The translations under genes were made by a program, and so were the position numbers. From contig JAWZYV010018255.1 in NCBI GenBank assembly GCA_038373885.1, forward strand, positions 496,001 through 560,000: a stretch of DNA of 64,000 nucleotides. Direction: 5' to 3'. Shown piece after piece: positions 34,250 to 45,299 of the stretch. Numbering within the stretch: the first letter of the stretch is position 1; the number at the start of each line of letters is the position of its first letter. Below the pieces are notes generated by a model. That model worked only from the letters and a program-made list of their open reading frames with translations. It ran no database searches and was not told the DNA's origin. The stretch comes from Cheiracanthium punctorium (lineage: Eukaryota; Arthropoda; Arachnida; Araneae; Cheiracanthiidae).

Positions 34250-36548
34250 TTAACCTTCTAAACGCCGCACTATGATAGAAGTATAGCATGTTCCAGAAGT
34301 GGAACATTGACGTGAAACATTTACTTTTTCTTCATTTTTTTTTAAATGTGGTTAATTGCATTGAAAGTCTAAATTCGTTTTCACTGAATAAATTTAAATT
34401 GCTTATAAGTACATTTTCTAAAAGATAGTTGGAGAAAATACAAGATACTTCGAAATTTAGTGGGGCTGTCAAGCCGTGGTATCCCTCAAATGCTACTCCT
34501 ACAGAACTTGTCAAGATGTAGAAAAAAGGTTGTCTACTAAATTTTAAAAAATAATTATATCTTTAGTAAGCAAGAATTATTATATCAAAATAGTTTTGTA
34601 TTTTTTATTAGCATGTTAATCAAAAAATAAAAATGACAACAGGAAATAGGAAGGGACGGACAATAACTGCGCCAAATTTCCCAAATTAGGAATTATATAT
34701 GAATAACAATGAAAGATATTTGAATAATATATGAAAGATACATGAATAATGCGTAACAATGAATAATAAAGAATAATATATGAATAATGAATATTTAAAT
34801 AAAAGAAAAGTCTTACTAAAATGCCTAAAAAAGAGGACAAAGAAAAAATTGTCTTTAATACTGCCCATGGTATTTAAGAAAGCAGTCTTTTCTCATGCAG
34901 TCTTTTATCATATTCAAAGCATTTCTTTTTAGTGTTATTCTTGCATACAGCACAACGTCCTTGGGTTGATGGCACAAGATAATGTGCATCTGGTTGTCTC
35001 AAAGATTCACAGCGAAGTCCAGGAACAAAGTGAATAACAGGTTTCATGCGTAGCAAACACAAAGTTACATCTCCGGAAATTTAGATGGGAAAGTTCTGCT
35101 TCTGTACCTTTGTGCAAATGCGAATGCAGAATTCAACCAGCTGCAAGAGTCATACTTACAATATTGGCAAATACATTCCAGTACCATTTTTTGCTTCTGA
35201 ACACACGTCGATAAGATCCAAGAAGTCGGTCTAGAAAATCGACTCCTCCCATTCCCACATGGTACATTTTTATGAAATGAGGATGTGGAACATCAGTTCG
35301 TTTTCTGCGCCTTTTAGTTTTGCCAACAGCCTGAAGTGTCAAATGATTCGAGGCGATAGTTACTGCGGCACTGTCTTTCCAGCGGCAAATGTAAACTTGC
35401 CATCACATCGGCACTAAAAATTTCCTTTTTTCCATTATGAGGTTTCTTGCAATGATTTGTTTGAGAGGGCATCTCCTTGTGAGAAATTCTCGAATCAGAC
35501 CAGTGACTTTAAAAGCTTTTTCCGGCAAATCAGTCAGAAGCTTCTGTAGAGTAAAAAAGGTGTCAAAGAAAATTTCAAGGTTTTTGGATTTTCAATAGTG
35601 TATAAAAGCTCCCACACAACTCTTGTTCCAAGAAGAGAGTTTTCTATTTCGGGACTTTTCCCACTATAGATCCTCATAGCATATGGATAACCACTGTTTG
35701 AACACATCATCCAAATTTTGTAACCAAACCTTACTGCTTTACCTCTTATGAACATTTTGGCAGAATGATGACCGTAATAGTGCACCATTGATTCATCTAT
35801 ACTCAATTTAGAGTGGAAGAAACAAAATTGCTGAAGTTTTTTTTTTTTTTTCTAACACTTCATGAAAGGGAGCAATTTTTCCCATCTTATCTCCTAATAC
35901 CAAGGTGTTATCTATAATATAAAAAAAGTTTTTTTTAAGCTTTCTAAATTTGATTCTCGGCATTACGGTAGAAAACAATTTGGACTGATAGTTCTTCTTA
36001 CGTGCTCCAGTATAAATCCTCTCCAGGCGCTTGGTGCTTTCCACTAAATAGCAGTAATCCAAAAAAACTGTCCTATATCATTTTTATGTACAGTAAGAAT
36101 TTCTCCTTTCTGTAATGCGTACAGTTCAGACATTTTTTGCTAAATTCAGTAGATATTCTACTGGTTTGAACTTTTGAAAAATTTCGATTGGCGATAAGTT
36201 AGACAATTAAGGAAATATTTCACAGATATTTTCAATGACATTCACAGATATTTTCAATGACTGTTTTTAAGGTATTTTCAAAACTTGCATCTTTTCCCCA
36301 ACGACCTTGGATAATTTTCTCTTTTAACTTTCGTTTTCGTTTCAAACTCTGTTCTTCTGAATTAGATATTTCATTGTCATCTTTTTTTGTGGACGCTTCA
36401 ATCTGATCACAAACATCTGCTAGCATAACAGCATCAAATATGTCTTCATTAATGTCTTCTTCGTCAGTCAAACATCCACTTTCATCTGAAGGCAGTTGAC
36501 ATATATCTATCTATACATTCATCAGAATCATATCATAAAGTATAAAAA
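34250..36548 (-). mobile_element. piggyBac copy 1
   Basis: The left end begins TTAA followed by 'ccttctaaacgccgcact' (34250-34271), fitting piggyBac insertion at TTAA. Transposase fragments lie on the minus strand from 36471 to 34874. At 36548, within the N-terminal coding region ('aaaaataatct'), sequence jumps to C-terminal coding sequence of a second copy, so this copy lost its right end at the junction. Confidence 0.75.
34874..36530 (-). pseudogene. piggyBac transposase pseudogene (copy 1)
   Basis: From the right: acidic N-terminus 'MTDEEDINEDIFDAVMLADV' (36471), a poorly conserved middle 'YCYLVESTKRLERIYTGARK' (36050), then the catalytic block 'MSIDESMVHYYGHHSAKMFI' with 'RGKAVRFGYKIWMMCS' (35806-35710), the usual DDE_Tnp_1_7 centre with a catalytic Asp. 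Next comes 'VGMGGVDFLDRLLGSYRR' with 'KKWYW' (35260-35180), holding another conserved Asp. The C-terminal Cys-rich domain 'RCAVCKNNTKKKCFEYDKRL' (34970-34900) has lost at least one Cys (CxxY for CxxC). Frameshifts and stops separate all blocks. piggyBac enzymes cut and paste at TTAA without footprints; this copy is inactive. Confidence 0.9.
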
Positions 36549-36598
36549 TAATCTCATGCAGTCTTTTATCATATTCAAAGCATTTCTTTTTAGTGTTA

Positions 36599-37892
36599 CT
36601 AGGGGCCAAGGCCCCCAGACTCGCTACGCTCGCTTTTCGTATGAGGCATTCGCCTCCTAATAAGGCTTATTCGTAAAAAAGATATAATTTCAACAGACAA
36701 AACCCGAAGATTGGATCAGATAAATGTTACTTAGCTACACCTTGCTTGGTTCTTGCATGATCATTGGTACATAAAAATTTAAACTTCACACTACAATAGA
36801 CCCCCTCCCCCTCATAACGCGGAAGATATTTTGTTATGGGAATCCGTGTTGTACGGGTCCTGAGCTATACTCCACCTGGAGTGCGGACTCCGCTTATAAT
36901 CGCTGGAAAAATTATTTGCACTACTCAGAAACACAATGATATGTAATGTTACCATTCAAAAGTTATATTAATTAGGAGCTAAAGCGTAATAAAATCAGAA
37001 CATCTGTTTCAGCTGTATTTTTAATAATGTAAAACCTATTGTACACCTTGCGAATTTACCACCCATGGCGATTTTTCATTATTTGGCGACTTGCGTAAAT
37101 GTAAAGTTAATAAAAGCTACGGAACAAGGCTTGCCACCAATGGCGACATTTCATTATTGGACGATTTACGCATGCTCACAACCTATAATTACTGTTCATT
37201 TAAGATTACCGGAAAACCGTTATTCATATTTTCATTTACATAATCGTTTGCAGATTGGCGTACTTAGCACCACGAATTATACCATCTCGTCGCGCTAGGA
37301 AATATCCAAAGTGTACTATAACTGCTATAATGGCATAGTTAACGCCGCCAAATATTTCTACTGCTAGCAAATAATCCAGCTGGACCGAACCGGCTTTAAA
37401 ATAATCTGCATTTTAACTATTTCTCATTTTCAAGATATTAGTTATTCTGTTTTGGAAAAACGAATAATCGCTCATTCTAAACTCCTGTTGTCTAAGCGAA
37501 CTTACTATTTGAAAATTGTCCACTTTGTGTAACACATTTTGAGTTACTTATTTCATATAGTTTTTATTTTGGCGTAAAATGGGCGTAATTCTAACTCATG
37601 TTTGTAAATTTCACGCGATTCTAGATACTTGGAAACGCTTTGTTGCAAAGGAATGAATGATTTTATGCCAAATCTGGCAACCATTCTGTTTATTTTTTCA
37701 GTTTTTTATTAATATCTTTTAAAATAATTCGATTTTCGAAATTTAAGTCAGCTTATCAGGTTCCTCGGAATTTTTCGAATCTGTGGGCACCTTAGTCGAA
37801 ACTCAAATCCCCACGCTTTAAGAGGTGATAGATCAACAAGCTTTGACAGCGCCAGCGGCAGCGGCCTTTACTTTTTTTTTAGAATAGAGAGA
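36599..37892 (-). mobile_element. Non-autonomous Helitron inserted in piggyBac copy 2
   Basis: On the minus strand it begins TCTCTCTATTCTAAAAAA (37892 leftwards) and ends with the hairpin GGGGGCCTTGGCCCC immediately before CTAG (36599). Helitrons start with TC and end CTRR preceded by a short hairpin. The flanks, read on minus, are 'gcaagaa' and 'taacact': insertion between A and T without target duplication, as Helitrons do. The uninterrupted site 'gcaagaataacact' exists in piggyBac copy 1 (34934-34948), which fixes both boundaries to the base. Length is 1294 bp, with no Rep/helicase coding. It holds two diverged copies of a block 'atggcga-attt-cattattgg-cga' (37066, 37138). Confidence 0.85.
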
Positions 37893-37904
37893 TTCTTGCA
37901 TACG

Positions 37905-38356
37905 TCCTTGGTTGATGGCACAAGATAGTGTGCATCTGATTGTCTCAAAGATTCACAGGGATGTGCGCGAAGTCCAGGAACAGAGTGAATAACAGGTTTC
38001 ATGCGTATCAAACACAAAGTTACATCTCTCCGGAAATTTAGATGGAAAATTCTGCTTCTGTACCTTTGTGCCTTGAATAATTTTCTCTTTTAACTTTCGT
38101 TTTCATTTCGAACTTTGTCCTTTTGAATCAGATATTCCATTGTCATCTTTTTTGTGGACGCTTCAATCTGATCACAAACATCTCCTGGCATAACAGCATC
38201 AAATATGCCTTCATTAATGTCATCTTCGTCAGTCAGACATCCACTTTCATCTGGAGGCAGTTGACATATATCTATACATTCATCAGAATCATCTGATAAA
38301 GTATAAAAATAATCTAGTGCTTCCTTTACAGTACGAAAGGGCTTTGAGTGAGGCAT
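37905..38356 (-). pseudogene. piggyBac transposase remnant (copy 2): N-terminus fused to C-terminus
   Basis: The minus-strand frame from 38356 reads 'MPHSKPFRTVKEALDYFYTL' then 'SDDSDECIDICQLPPDESGC' and 'LTDEDDINEGIFDAVMPGDV', matching and extending upstream the N-terminus of copy 1. The MPHS start is preceded by non-coding A/T-rich sequence, so it is probably the true start of the family. After 'KVRNENES' and a stop, sequence jumps to C-terminal coding that parallels 34874-35100. The DDE core is missing altogether. Such internally deleted copies can be mobilised only if an active transposase exists elsewhere. Confidence 0.85.
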
Positions 38357-38640
38357 TATTTTTAATTACTCTCTTTTAGATATAAAAACATGTGATAATT
38401 TTTGAATTTTATAGGAATTTTTTAATTTTACCCATGATAAAAACGAAAAAAGATAAAACTTAGATTTTTCTATTAAGACATTTTTAATTTTAGCAATATA
38501 ATCTCTTTGCCAAAAACGTAAATCAAGTTTTTGCTCTACATAATACTTTTTACAGAGCAATTGGAATAAAACTGAAATTTTCACAGAATTGTAAAGTGGA
38601 TGTTCCACTTATGGAGCATTGGCTTGTAAAAGGTAAAAAA

Positions 38641-40046
38641 AAATAACAGGCAATAAAGTTTATAAGCAAAAATTGCATCTTAAAGGTTTCGCTTCACTTT
38701 TGTCCCAACTGGTCACTGACCAAGATATTTGTATCTGGCTCCTTCTCCGTTGTTTTACTGCTGGCCATCGACGAACGCTTTGTCATCTGACACCACATCG
38801 ATGTTTTCGATTTAAAGTTGTTTAACTGTATCCAAGCTTATCGTAATTAAGCTATAAAACACATTATTTTTTAAGTAGCGGGTAGTACTTCAACAATATT
38901 TTATTGAGGAGAAAAAATGACTTACCTCAATCGGGAAATTCCTTGCACTGCTAAGTACCAAATTTATAAACACAATATATTTGAGTCACCACTACTCTCA
39001 AAACGATCTCAATTCGCATAACTTCTGGTGGGATTCATAACCCCATACTAGAATCTCAGGAATTGTCCTAACAAGAGCTGCTATTTATGACTTCTTCGAA
39101 AATAGTGTCGTGTTAATGACGTAATTTTTGTGGCAGCTTATTCGACTTTCCCCTATCTTAATTTACTTCCCTCCAAACCTTACTCCAACCTTACTTAAAT
39201 CTACTCCAAAATCATTAATGACATATTAAATGAAACGTCCTAATCATTCAGTATCTGTCGAACGTGGTAATCTAATACACAGTTATAGCAAAAACTAGCT
39301 CTGCAATATTTTCTACTTCAGAGATATCATGCAACTTAGAAGCAAAAAAAAAAAAAAAAAACTATAAAGAAAAAACACTTATAGCATTGTTGAAGCATTT
39401 TTCTTCGGTCAAAATATTACATGAACCTGTTTATCAGTTTCCCTCAAATGAAACAACATAAACAGGATTTCTTTCCCTATAAAAACTTCTCAAGTAGCCA
39501 TTTTGACTTAATAAATTTAGAAATAAGCTGCTTTCGAGTACCTTAAGGAGTGGAAATTCTTCAGCCTGTCCCTGCAGCTGACATTTAGCATCCTTCAATT
39601 CCCACGCCTGACAAAATCAGGAATACTCTTATTATTGTAATAATTGAATAACGATTTCGTTCTTCTTACTATCATCGTTATGCAAAAAATAAATGAAAAA
39701 GTGTGGTTGCTTAAATTAAGCTGTAATTTGACATTTAGTAGAATGGAGGGATTCATATTTTGGCCTTGTATAATACTTTAAAAAAATAAACTAAAAAAAC
39801 TTTTTTAACTGGTGACTTCCTTGCATGTCTATTACATTATGTATACCTTTAATGCATTCAATTTTATTTAATTTAAAATTGATATACTTTTTACCAATAA
39901 TATTAAGTTTAGGCGATTTCTCTAGCCCGGTACAAGTTATATATCACAAGGCTGGATTTAGTTTTGGGAAATCATTCTTTGCGTTACATTTGGTGATATT
40001 TCTACAAAAATTGCAAAGTTTTTTGAGAGTTGGTGAATTTGATAAT
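38641..40046. other. AT-rich interval without recognisable gene
   Basis: No coding or RNA gene recognised; an A-run lies at 39343-39361. Confidence 0.5.
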
Positions 40047-40286
40047 GGCCCAAACAATACTTTTTTTTTCCGATGGGCGGACACTTGCTGATCAAGCCTT
40101 TTGCCACTAAGACCTGAACTACTGGTCATTTCACCATAGGGGCACCAAGTGGGCGGCCAGCGTTACCCCCTATGAGGATTCGGACAATTTAACACCCAAG
40201 CCCAAACCGGAAATCAAACCCGGACAAAAGGTGTGATAGAATGGTTCTCTAGTCACTACACCACCACGGGCGGCCCAAACTATACT
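40047..40286 (-). mobile_element. tRNA-derived SINE with 15-bp target duplication (body 40062-40271)
   Basis: GGCCCAAACAATACT (40047-40061) and GGCCCAAACTATACT (40272-40286) flank the body. On the minus strand the head reads 'gccgcccgtggtggtgtagt'; the A-box-like 'tggtgtagtgactag' is at 40263-40249, the B-box-like 'gggtttgatttcc' at 40221-40209, and an A-run ends the element at 40069-40062. These are RNA polymerase III internal promoter elements of a tRNA-like SINE, with a poly-A tail at the correct end. The direct repeats differ at one base, so the insertion is fairly young. Frames of 60-88 codons here are incidental. Confidence 0.85.
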
Positions 40287-40329
40287 ATTTTCATGTATTG
40301 AAGGTATCCATAGACGTACCATAGATGTA

Positions 40330-40690
40330 TTGAAAATATTTTGAGTGGCCCTATATGTAAACTACCTAATAGACTGCAACCGAAAACGGAGATACTCAAC
40401 AGTCCTGAATTAGAAATTTTATCGTTCTGCAGCTAATTGTTTTTGATTAATGTGACATGAATGCATACATGAAGATGTCACTCCATAACTAATCAAAACA
40501 GATCAATCTTCAATGATTAGGTATATAAAACACATACGCACTTTGAGATTTCGCGCAAAAAAATTTCTGGGTTAATTTAGGAATTTTCTTAGTAGCATTT
40601 TTCCCCCTCAAATGCAATACTACTTAACTTTACTTCGTATAAGTAAAACTAGACAAGTACTAGCAAAGTAAAAGTATTGCATGTTTTGCA
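40330..40690 (+). repeat. LINE 3'-tail-like repeat (copy 3)
   Basis: Homologous to 400-760: 'gtaaactacctaatagact' then 'gcaaccgaaaac' corresponds to 'ataaactatccagtagatt' in copy 1. Ends near 40680 with a 'ctttactt' stretch and 'agtaaaa' motifs. No coding sequence. Confidence 0.55.
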
Positions 40691-41682
40691 GTACTTTTTA
40701 TTGAATCCACATTTCAATAGCTCAGTAGCTGTCCATGTATACATAAAACATTCCATTTTGTCTATCTCAAATTCCGCAACTGTACTGTACTACAAGCTCC
40801 TTCTAATGACATTGATTGATAAGATAAAATCCTCTGTTGTACATAGACAAGAATTTTCATTCGCTGTGAGAAGGTGTATACACTTTTTGTTATTCTTACT
40901 TTACTTTTTGAACCATCTACGTTTAATAATATAATACTTAAACAATGAATGCTAATATCTATTTTCATTCGTAATACAACAGCTTGTTTCTTGTGAAAGG
41001 TAATTACAACGAAAAAAAATATTCTGCATATTTTTTTCTCATAAATTTAATTAAACTTATGGTAATACATATATATGATTTTACATGGATTAGCTTATTA
41101 CTGAAAATACTAAATTCATTGAGGGCATTTTTCACCCAATCATTATATAAGAATTTGAACATAAAAGATAATTTGTTTCTAACAAATCTCACAGTTTAAA
41201 AATTCTGATTTTTTAAATCTAGAATTTACTTTGTTTTCCTTAAATTAAATTAAATAGCAGACTCGAAAAGATAAAACTTTAATGTTCTTGTCTTCCTTAA
41301 TAATCAATAAAACTATTTGTTCTAATTCAAGCAATTATCTGGATTTTGCTTACTCAAGAAGAAAAGCCGGTCGAAAGTAAAACTTATGAGATTATGGTCA
41401 AATGAGGTACGATTTACAGTTATTAGCCGGGTAATTAGAATCTTGTGCAATTTACTCTTATACATTTAATTTAGGTTCTGTAAAGATTTGGGCTTTCGTT
41501 TAATTAATGCGCAATACGAAAAAGTATACACTGGTAATTTTAAATAATTATCATCATTCCTTTTAATGAATATCTGATTTATGTAACATTTACTTTAAAA
41601 CTTTTTGTTAGGAATTAAATTTTACATTTTACGTAATTCGAAATGTTGCGTCACTCTTTTCTCTCTCTCTATGTATATATAT
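40691..41682. other. AT-rich interval without recognisable gene
   Basis: Open frames of 62-85 codons at 40677-41199 are Phe/Leu/Ile-rich with no domain and overlap antisense frames of equal length; I treat them as chance. Confidence 0.5.
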
Positions 41683-44340
41683 TAGGATGGATCGAAAAAA
41701 TTTTTTTTTCGAAATCTTTATCTCCTGAGGTCTCAAAAGTTGTATATTGATATGAATAAGACGTGTGTAAAATTTGAATGTTGTACGACAACGTCTTGGG
41801 ATTGCGCTTCGAGCTTGAAATGTAGAATTTTTTTTAAAATATGACTTCTTTAAAAAATCGACCAAAAAAATTCTTTTCCGAATTATCAGGCTCCCGAGGT
41901 TTTAAGAGATGTATATTATTATGAATAAGACGTATACAAAATCTGGAGGGGCTACGACAATTTCTAGGGTTTGCACATCGAGCTTGAAATCTATAAAAAA
42001 ACTGAAAATTATGTGTTTTTTGAAAAAATTATCTAGAAAGCAAACTTTATTTGTTAAAAATAATTTGGTCCTTATGTATGTTAAAAGATGTTGAGAGAAG
42101 CTCAGTAAATCACAAAAAATGGCTTTGCGAATAGTTTGGATACAATGCACCTGTTATGCTGCCGTTTTGTCTTGGGCGCAGTACGCAAACTGTGCTCTAT
42201 ACAACCAGCACCGGTTCGCCTGCCAAGTGATGGCGATGCATTTGCGTTCGGTTAAACCAGACACGAGATATTTTGATGAAACAAGCATTCAGTTTGACGT
42301 TTCACATATATGGTGTTTTCAGTTTAGTCTAAAAAATTTAAGGGGTGGTTGCCTTGCACTGATACGATCCTGAATAAAGTGAAACTCGCTGCTACAAGAT
42401 ATTGAACAAAATCGGCGTTCTAAGAAGATCTGGGAATATCGAAAGAATTACCTTGTACCAATAGACCTTGTACCAAGTTACCAACCAGAGGAGACATACT
42501 TCTATATTACTATTTTGTACGTAAGAAGAAAAAAATCTGAGTAAAGGGCAAGATCCACCGGAAGGAGATATAACCTTAGTTGTGGCGATCAAAATACAAG
42601 AAATTTGGATCAAGGGAAGTATCCCCACTGTGTCAATCCAAAGAATTCATTAGATAGTTAGTAAAGGTCGTGAGCAAGTTCAGCAGATAAATAAATTGTA
42701 CGTTAGAGACGGACATAAGGAATTGTTTATGAAGAAAGTGGGAAAACACTCTCTTACCTCTCCCAGCTTTGAACATCGCAACTTCCAAATATACTGACTT
42801 TTTCCGGATCAGGTGTGGCTCAGAGAAGTTCATACCTTATACAGAATGGGAATCATTGGCAGACCAGAGGGAAGCTAGATATGTGACAATCGATGGAACT
42901 GAAAAGAAGACAAGTTTATGGAAAATGAGAAAAAAGTTGAAAGGTTGGAAAGAGAAATTTAGAGATTGTTGGAGAAAGAGGTGAAAGTTCTGATATCCAG
43001 TGTATGTCTCCAAATTTAGTCGTTGATTTGGAAAGAGAAGTACGAAAGACTGGTGAATGCGTATCTACCGCCACGTTGGAAAATGCCTTCAAAAACGACC
43101 AAGATAGAATAAAAATCTCGGTGCTTTCACAAGTCTGCGACACAAAGTTATTACGAACTGGGAAGCAGCAACTCTGGTATCAACTTTACTTCACAACCTA
43201 GAAAGCAAAAGTAATGCAGATGCAGATAAACCTTCTCAACTGATTCTCGAACATTATAATAGAGGAAGGCTCGGATGACTCGCTTTAAATTACAGAAAAA
43301 AAGGAAAAAATACTTTACAAATTTCTTTGGATTATGTTTTGATAGGAGGAAGAACAGAACCACATACATAGAAAAATTTGTTGACTGCAAATTACACCCA
43401 AGTGTTTGCCGCAAAGAACATATCTTTGCTGATAATTTAATCTGGTTCAACATACTTTGGCCATGTGTCCCCATCTCATTTTAAGAATTTCACTGGAAAT
43501 TTGGGAGAGTTTGACACGAAATCCATTGATCTTGGGACCCTCACATGCATTGGCAGTGGTGGCGAATCATCGAATACTGGAGAGAGCAAAAGTGTTATCC
43601 GAAATCTAGAAACGCAGTTCTCTAATCTAACAAAATCTCTGCAAGGTTGTATTTGCCAACTTCACGCTAGAGAACAGCCACTCCAAAATTTGTCTATCTA
43701 TCTATCAGATGGTGGTTTCATACGATCTAGATTATTACACTTGACATAAAATGCCACGTTTTAATTTGAAGTCGGGCTTTGCAATGCTCATTAAAACGCT
43801 CCAATTAAAGCTCCAATAATTGGGTGCTTAGGCTGGCACGTACAGGACTCGAATAGTAGCAACGAGGTGAGTCCTGGGTAATGTAGTTACGACTGTGGTT
43901 GTACTACAGAAGAGCTGCGAACTTTACTGACTATTTTTCAACGGTACTAATTTATTAAAAATATATAATTTTGCTTTCTATATATGTTTTTTTAAAACGC
44001 ATATTTTACAGATATTTATAGATTTCAAGCTCGATGTGCAACTCCTAGAAGTTGTCACAGCCCCTCCAGATTCTGCATACGTCTTATTCATGACAATTTA
44101 CAACTTTTAAAACCTCGGGAGCCTAATAATTCGGAGAAGTAATTTTTTGGTCGATTTTTTTTAATCAATTTGATTAAAAGAAGTCATATTTTTCAAAAAT
44201 TTCTAGATTTCAAGCTCGATGCGCAACCCCAAGACGTTGTCGTAGAACATTCAAATTTTACAAATGTCTTAGTTATATAAATTTACAACTTTTAAGACAG
44301 GAGTAAAGATTTCGAAAAAAAAATTTTTCGATGCACCCTA
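41683..44340. mobile_element. TAGGRTGGA-type element 1, long inverted repeats
   Basis: The left 'taggatggatcgaaaaaa' is mirrored by 'tttttcgatgcaccct' plus 'a' at 44340. The inverted repeat extends about 380 bp per arm: 'gacaacgtcttggg' (41789) pairs with 'cccaagacgttgtc' (44227), and 'tctggaggggct' (41942) with 'agcccctccaga' (44060). Flanking 8-mers 'atatatat' and 'atatatgt' are compatible with an 8-bp duplication but lie in simple sequence. The terminus matches the element at 51398-54008 (consensus TAGGRTGGAKCGAAAA), and lengths are alike (2658 and 2611 bp). The inside holds decayed coding fragments. Confidence 0.8.
42380..43750 (+). pseudogene. Decayed ORF of TAGGRTGGA-type element 1
   Basis: Fragments on + in changing frames: 'DPPEGDITLVVAIKIQEIWI' then 'KGSIPTVSIQRI' (about 42550-42650), 'IPYTEWESLADQREARYVTI' (42835-42895), 'LVVDLEREVRKTGECVSTAT' and 'LENAFKNDQDRIKISVLSQV' (43016-43135). 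The 'W-x-K-[GA]-S-[IL]-P-x-V-S' motif recurs in element 2 at about 52144-52176, which ties the two elements together beyond their ends. The segment 'D-R-x-K-x-S' reminds me of a second group of uncharacterised arthropod repeat proteins, but this is from memory. Many stops; inactive. Likely role is DNA-binding/N-terminal part of a transposase, by inference from its place between inverted repeats. Confidence 0.5.
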
Positions 44341-44383
44341 ATATATGTATGTATATGTATATTACATATATATACATACATAT
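44341..44383. repeat. (TATG)/(TA) simple repeat
   Basis: Alternating TA/TG sequence between two elements. Confidence 0.8.
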
Positions 44384-44901
44384 ACGGGATGTATCACAAT
44401 TCCCTCTCGGGCTTGAGTGGCTTATAAAAATATATATTAACAATAGAAAGGAGAAAGAAACGTTACAAGTTTTATTTCAGAAAAGTTCAATGTGACAGCA
44501 CCGGATTAATGCAATTTTTTGGTGGTAGGAGTGAGGGGCCAGTTAGTTTGTCAGTGGGTGTGGATAGTTACAAGCTTCACATTTACATCCAGTTTCTGGA
44601 AGTAAAATAGGATGTGCATTAATTTCTTTTCTCGCAATTGGCGCGGTTGCCCCTCCACCCCCCTATAAGCGATGCTTGCTTCGTGATGATGATGATGATT
44701 CGACAAAATAACTGCCCTGCCCCCAGCCTCACCCCCGATAAAATTGGATTAATCCGTCGCTGTCACAAAAGGTTTACATATTAAACTTGTGTGAAATAAA
44801 ACTTCTATCATTTCTTTCTCCAATAACGTCAACTTTGTTGTTGTATTGGTAATATATATTTTTTACAAGCCTTCCGAACCCAGGAGGAAATTGTGATACA
44901 C
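44384..44901. mobile_element. Outer hairpin MITE with a second MITE inside
   Basis: The left 'gggatgtatcacaattccct' is mirrored by 'aggaaattgtgatacaccc'. Pairing continues inward: 'gttacaagttttatttca' (44462) against 'tgaaataaaacttctatc' (44789). Removing the inner element (44494-44764) leaves about 250 bp that are almost fully self-complementary. Non-coding. Confidence 0.8.
44494..44764. mobile_element. Inner MITE (GTGACAGC...GCTGTCAC)
   Basis: The left 'gtgacagcaccggattaat' and the right 'attaatccgtcgctgtcac' are inverted repeats with two mismatches in 19. The 271-bp body is non-coding and includes a (GAT)n run at 44687-44699 and C-rich stretches. It lies near the middle of the outer MITE. 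Confidence 0.8.
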
Positions 44902-45299
44902 CCTCTCTCTCTCTATATATATATATATATAATTAAATATCCTCTCAAAAATCGAAATTTCTATTAGCTTCGTTCAAAATTCTATAGCGGTGTAGCAACT
45001 TTCGTTTTGAAACAAAGAATACGGCTCGGGATCTAAAATTAATAAAAACGCAGTTGATATATCTCTCCTCTTCCACACGATTATCTGGCTCCATAGCTCA
45101 GAAGAATTTCCTGGGGCTATGAGACCCGGGTGTTTTACTAACTTATAAATGCACTTTTCTTGAAATATGATTACTGTATAAACCACGTGAACTGCGCTTA
45201 CATAATTCGAAACGCGGCTCAGAGAGCGGACTTCTTCGTGATCTCTGCAGCCAAATAAATATGTGTGAGAGTTCATAAAAGTATGTCTTAAACCAAAAG
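44902..45299. other. Spacer with a 100-codon antisense frame
   Basis: CT/TA simple sequence at 44901-44932. The antisense frame 45276-44974 ('MNSHTYLFGCRDHEEVRSLS' onward) has balanced composition but no domain, signal or splice context that I can defend. It could be retroelement debris next to the GC-rich patches to its right, or chance. Confidence 0.35.

Larger units (their letters stand above)
36549..38640 (-). mobile_element. piggyBac copy 2, internally deleted and split by a Helitron
   Basis: Starts abruptly in C-terminal coding sequence ('catgcagtcttttatcat', identical to 34893-34910), is interrupted at 36599-37892 by a Helitron, resumes with 'ttcttgcata' and continues to about 38068 in the C-terminal region. 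It then jumps directly to the N-terminal region ('ataattttctcttttaactt', as at 36310), losing the catalytic middle. The N-terminus ends at 38356 and the outer end is probably near 38640, but no terminal repeat was identified there. Confidence 0.75.

Noticed and set aside
43151..43474. 107-codon antisense frame
   Set aside because: Antisense to the better supported + fragments of TAGGRTGGA-type element 1; no motif.
44974..45276. 100-codon antisense frame of balanced composition
   Set aside because: No domain, splice signals or transposon context that I could defend; kept as unclassified spacer.
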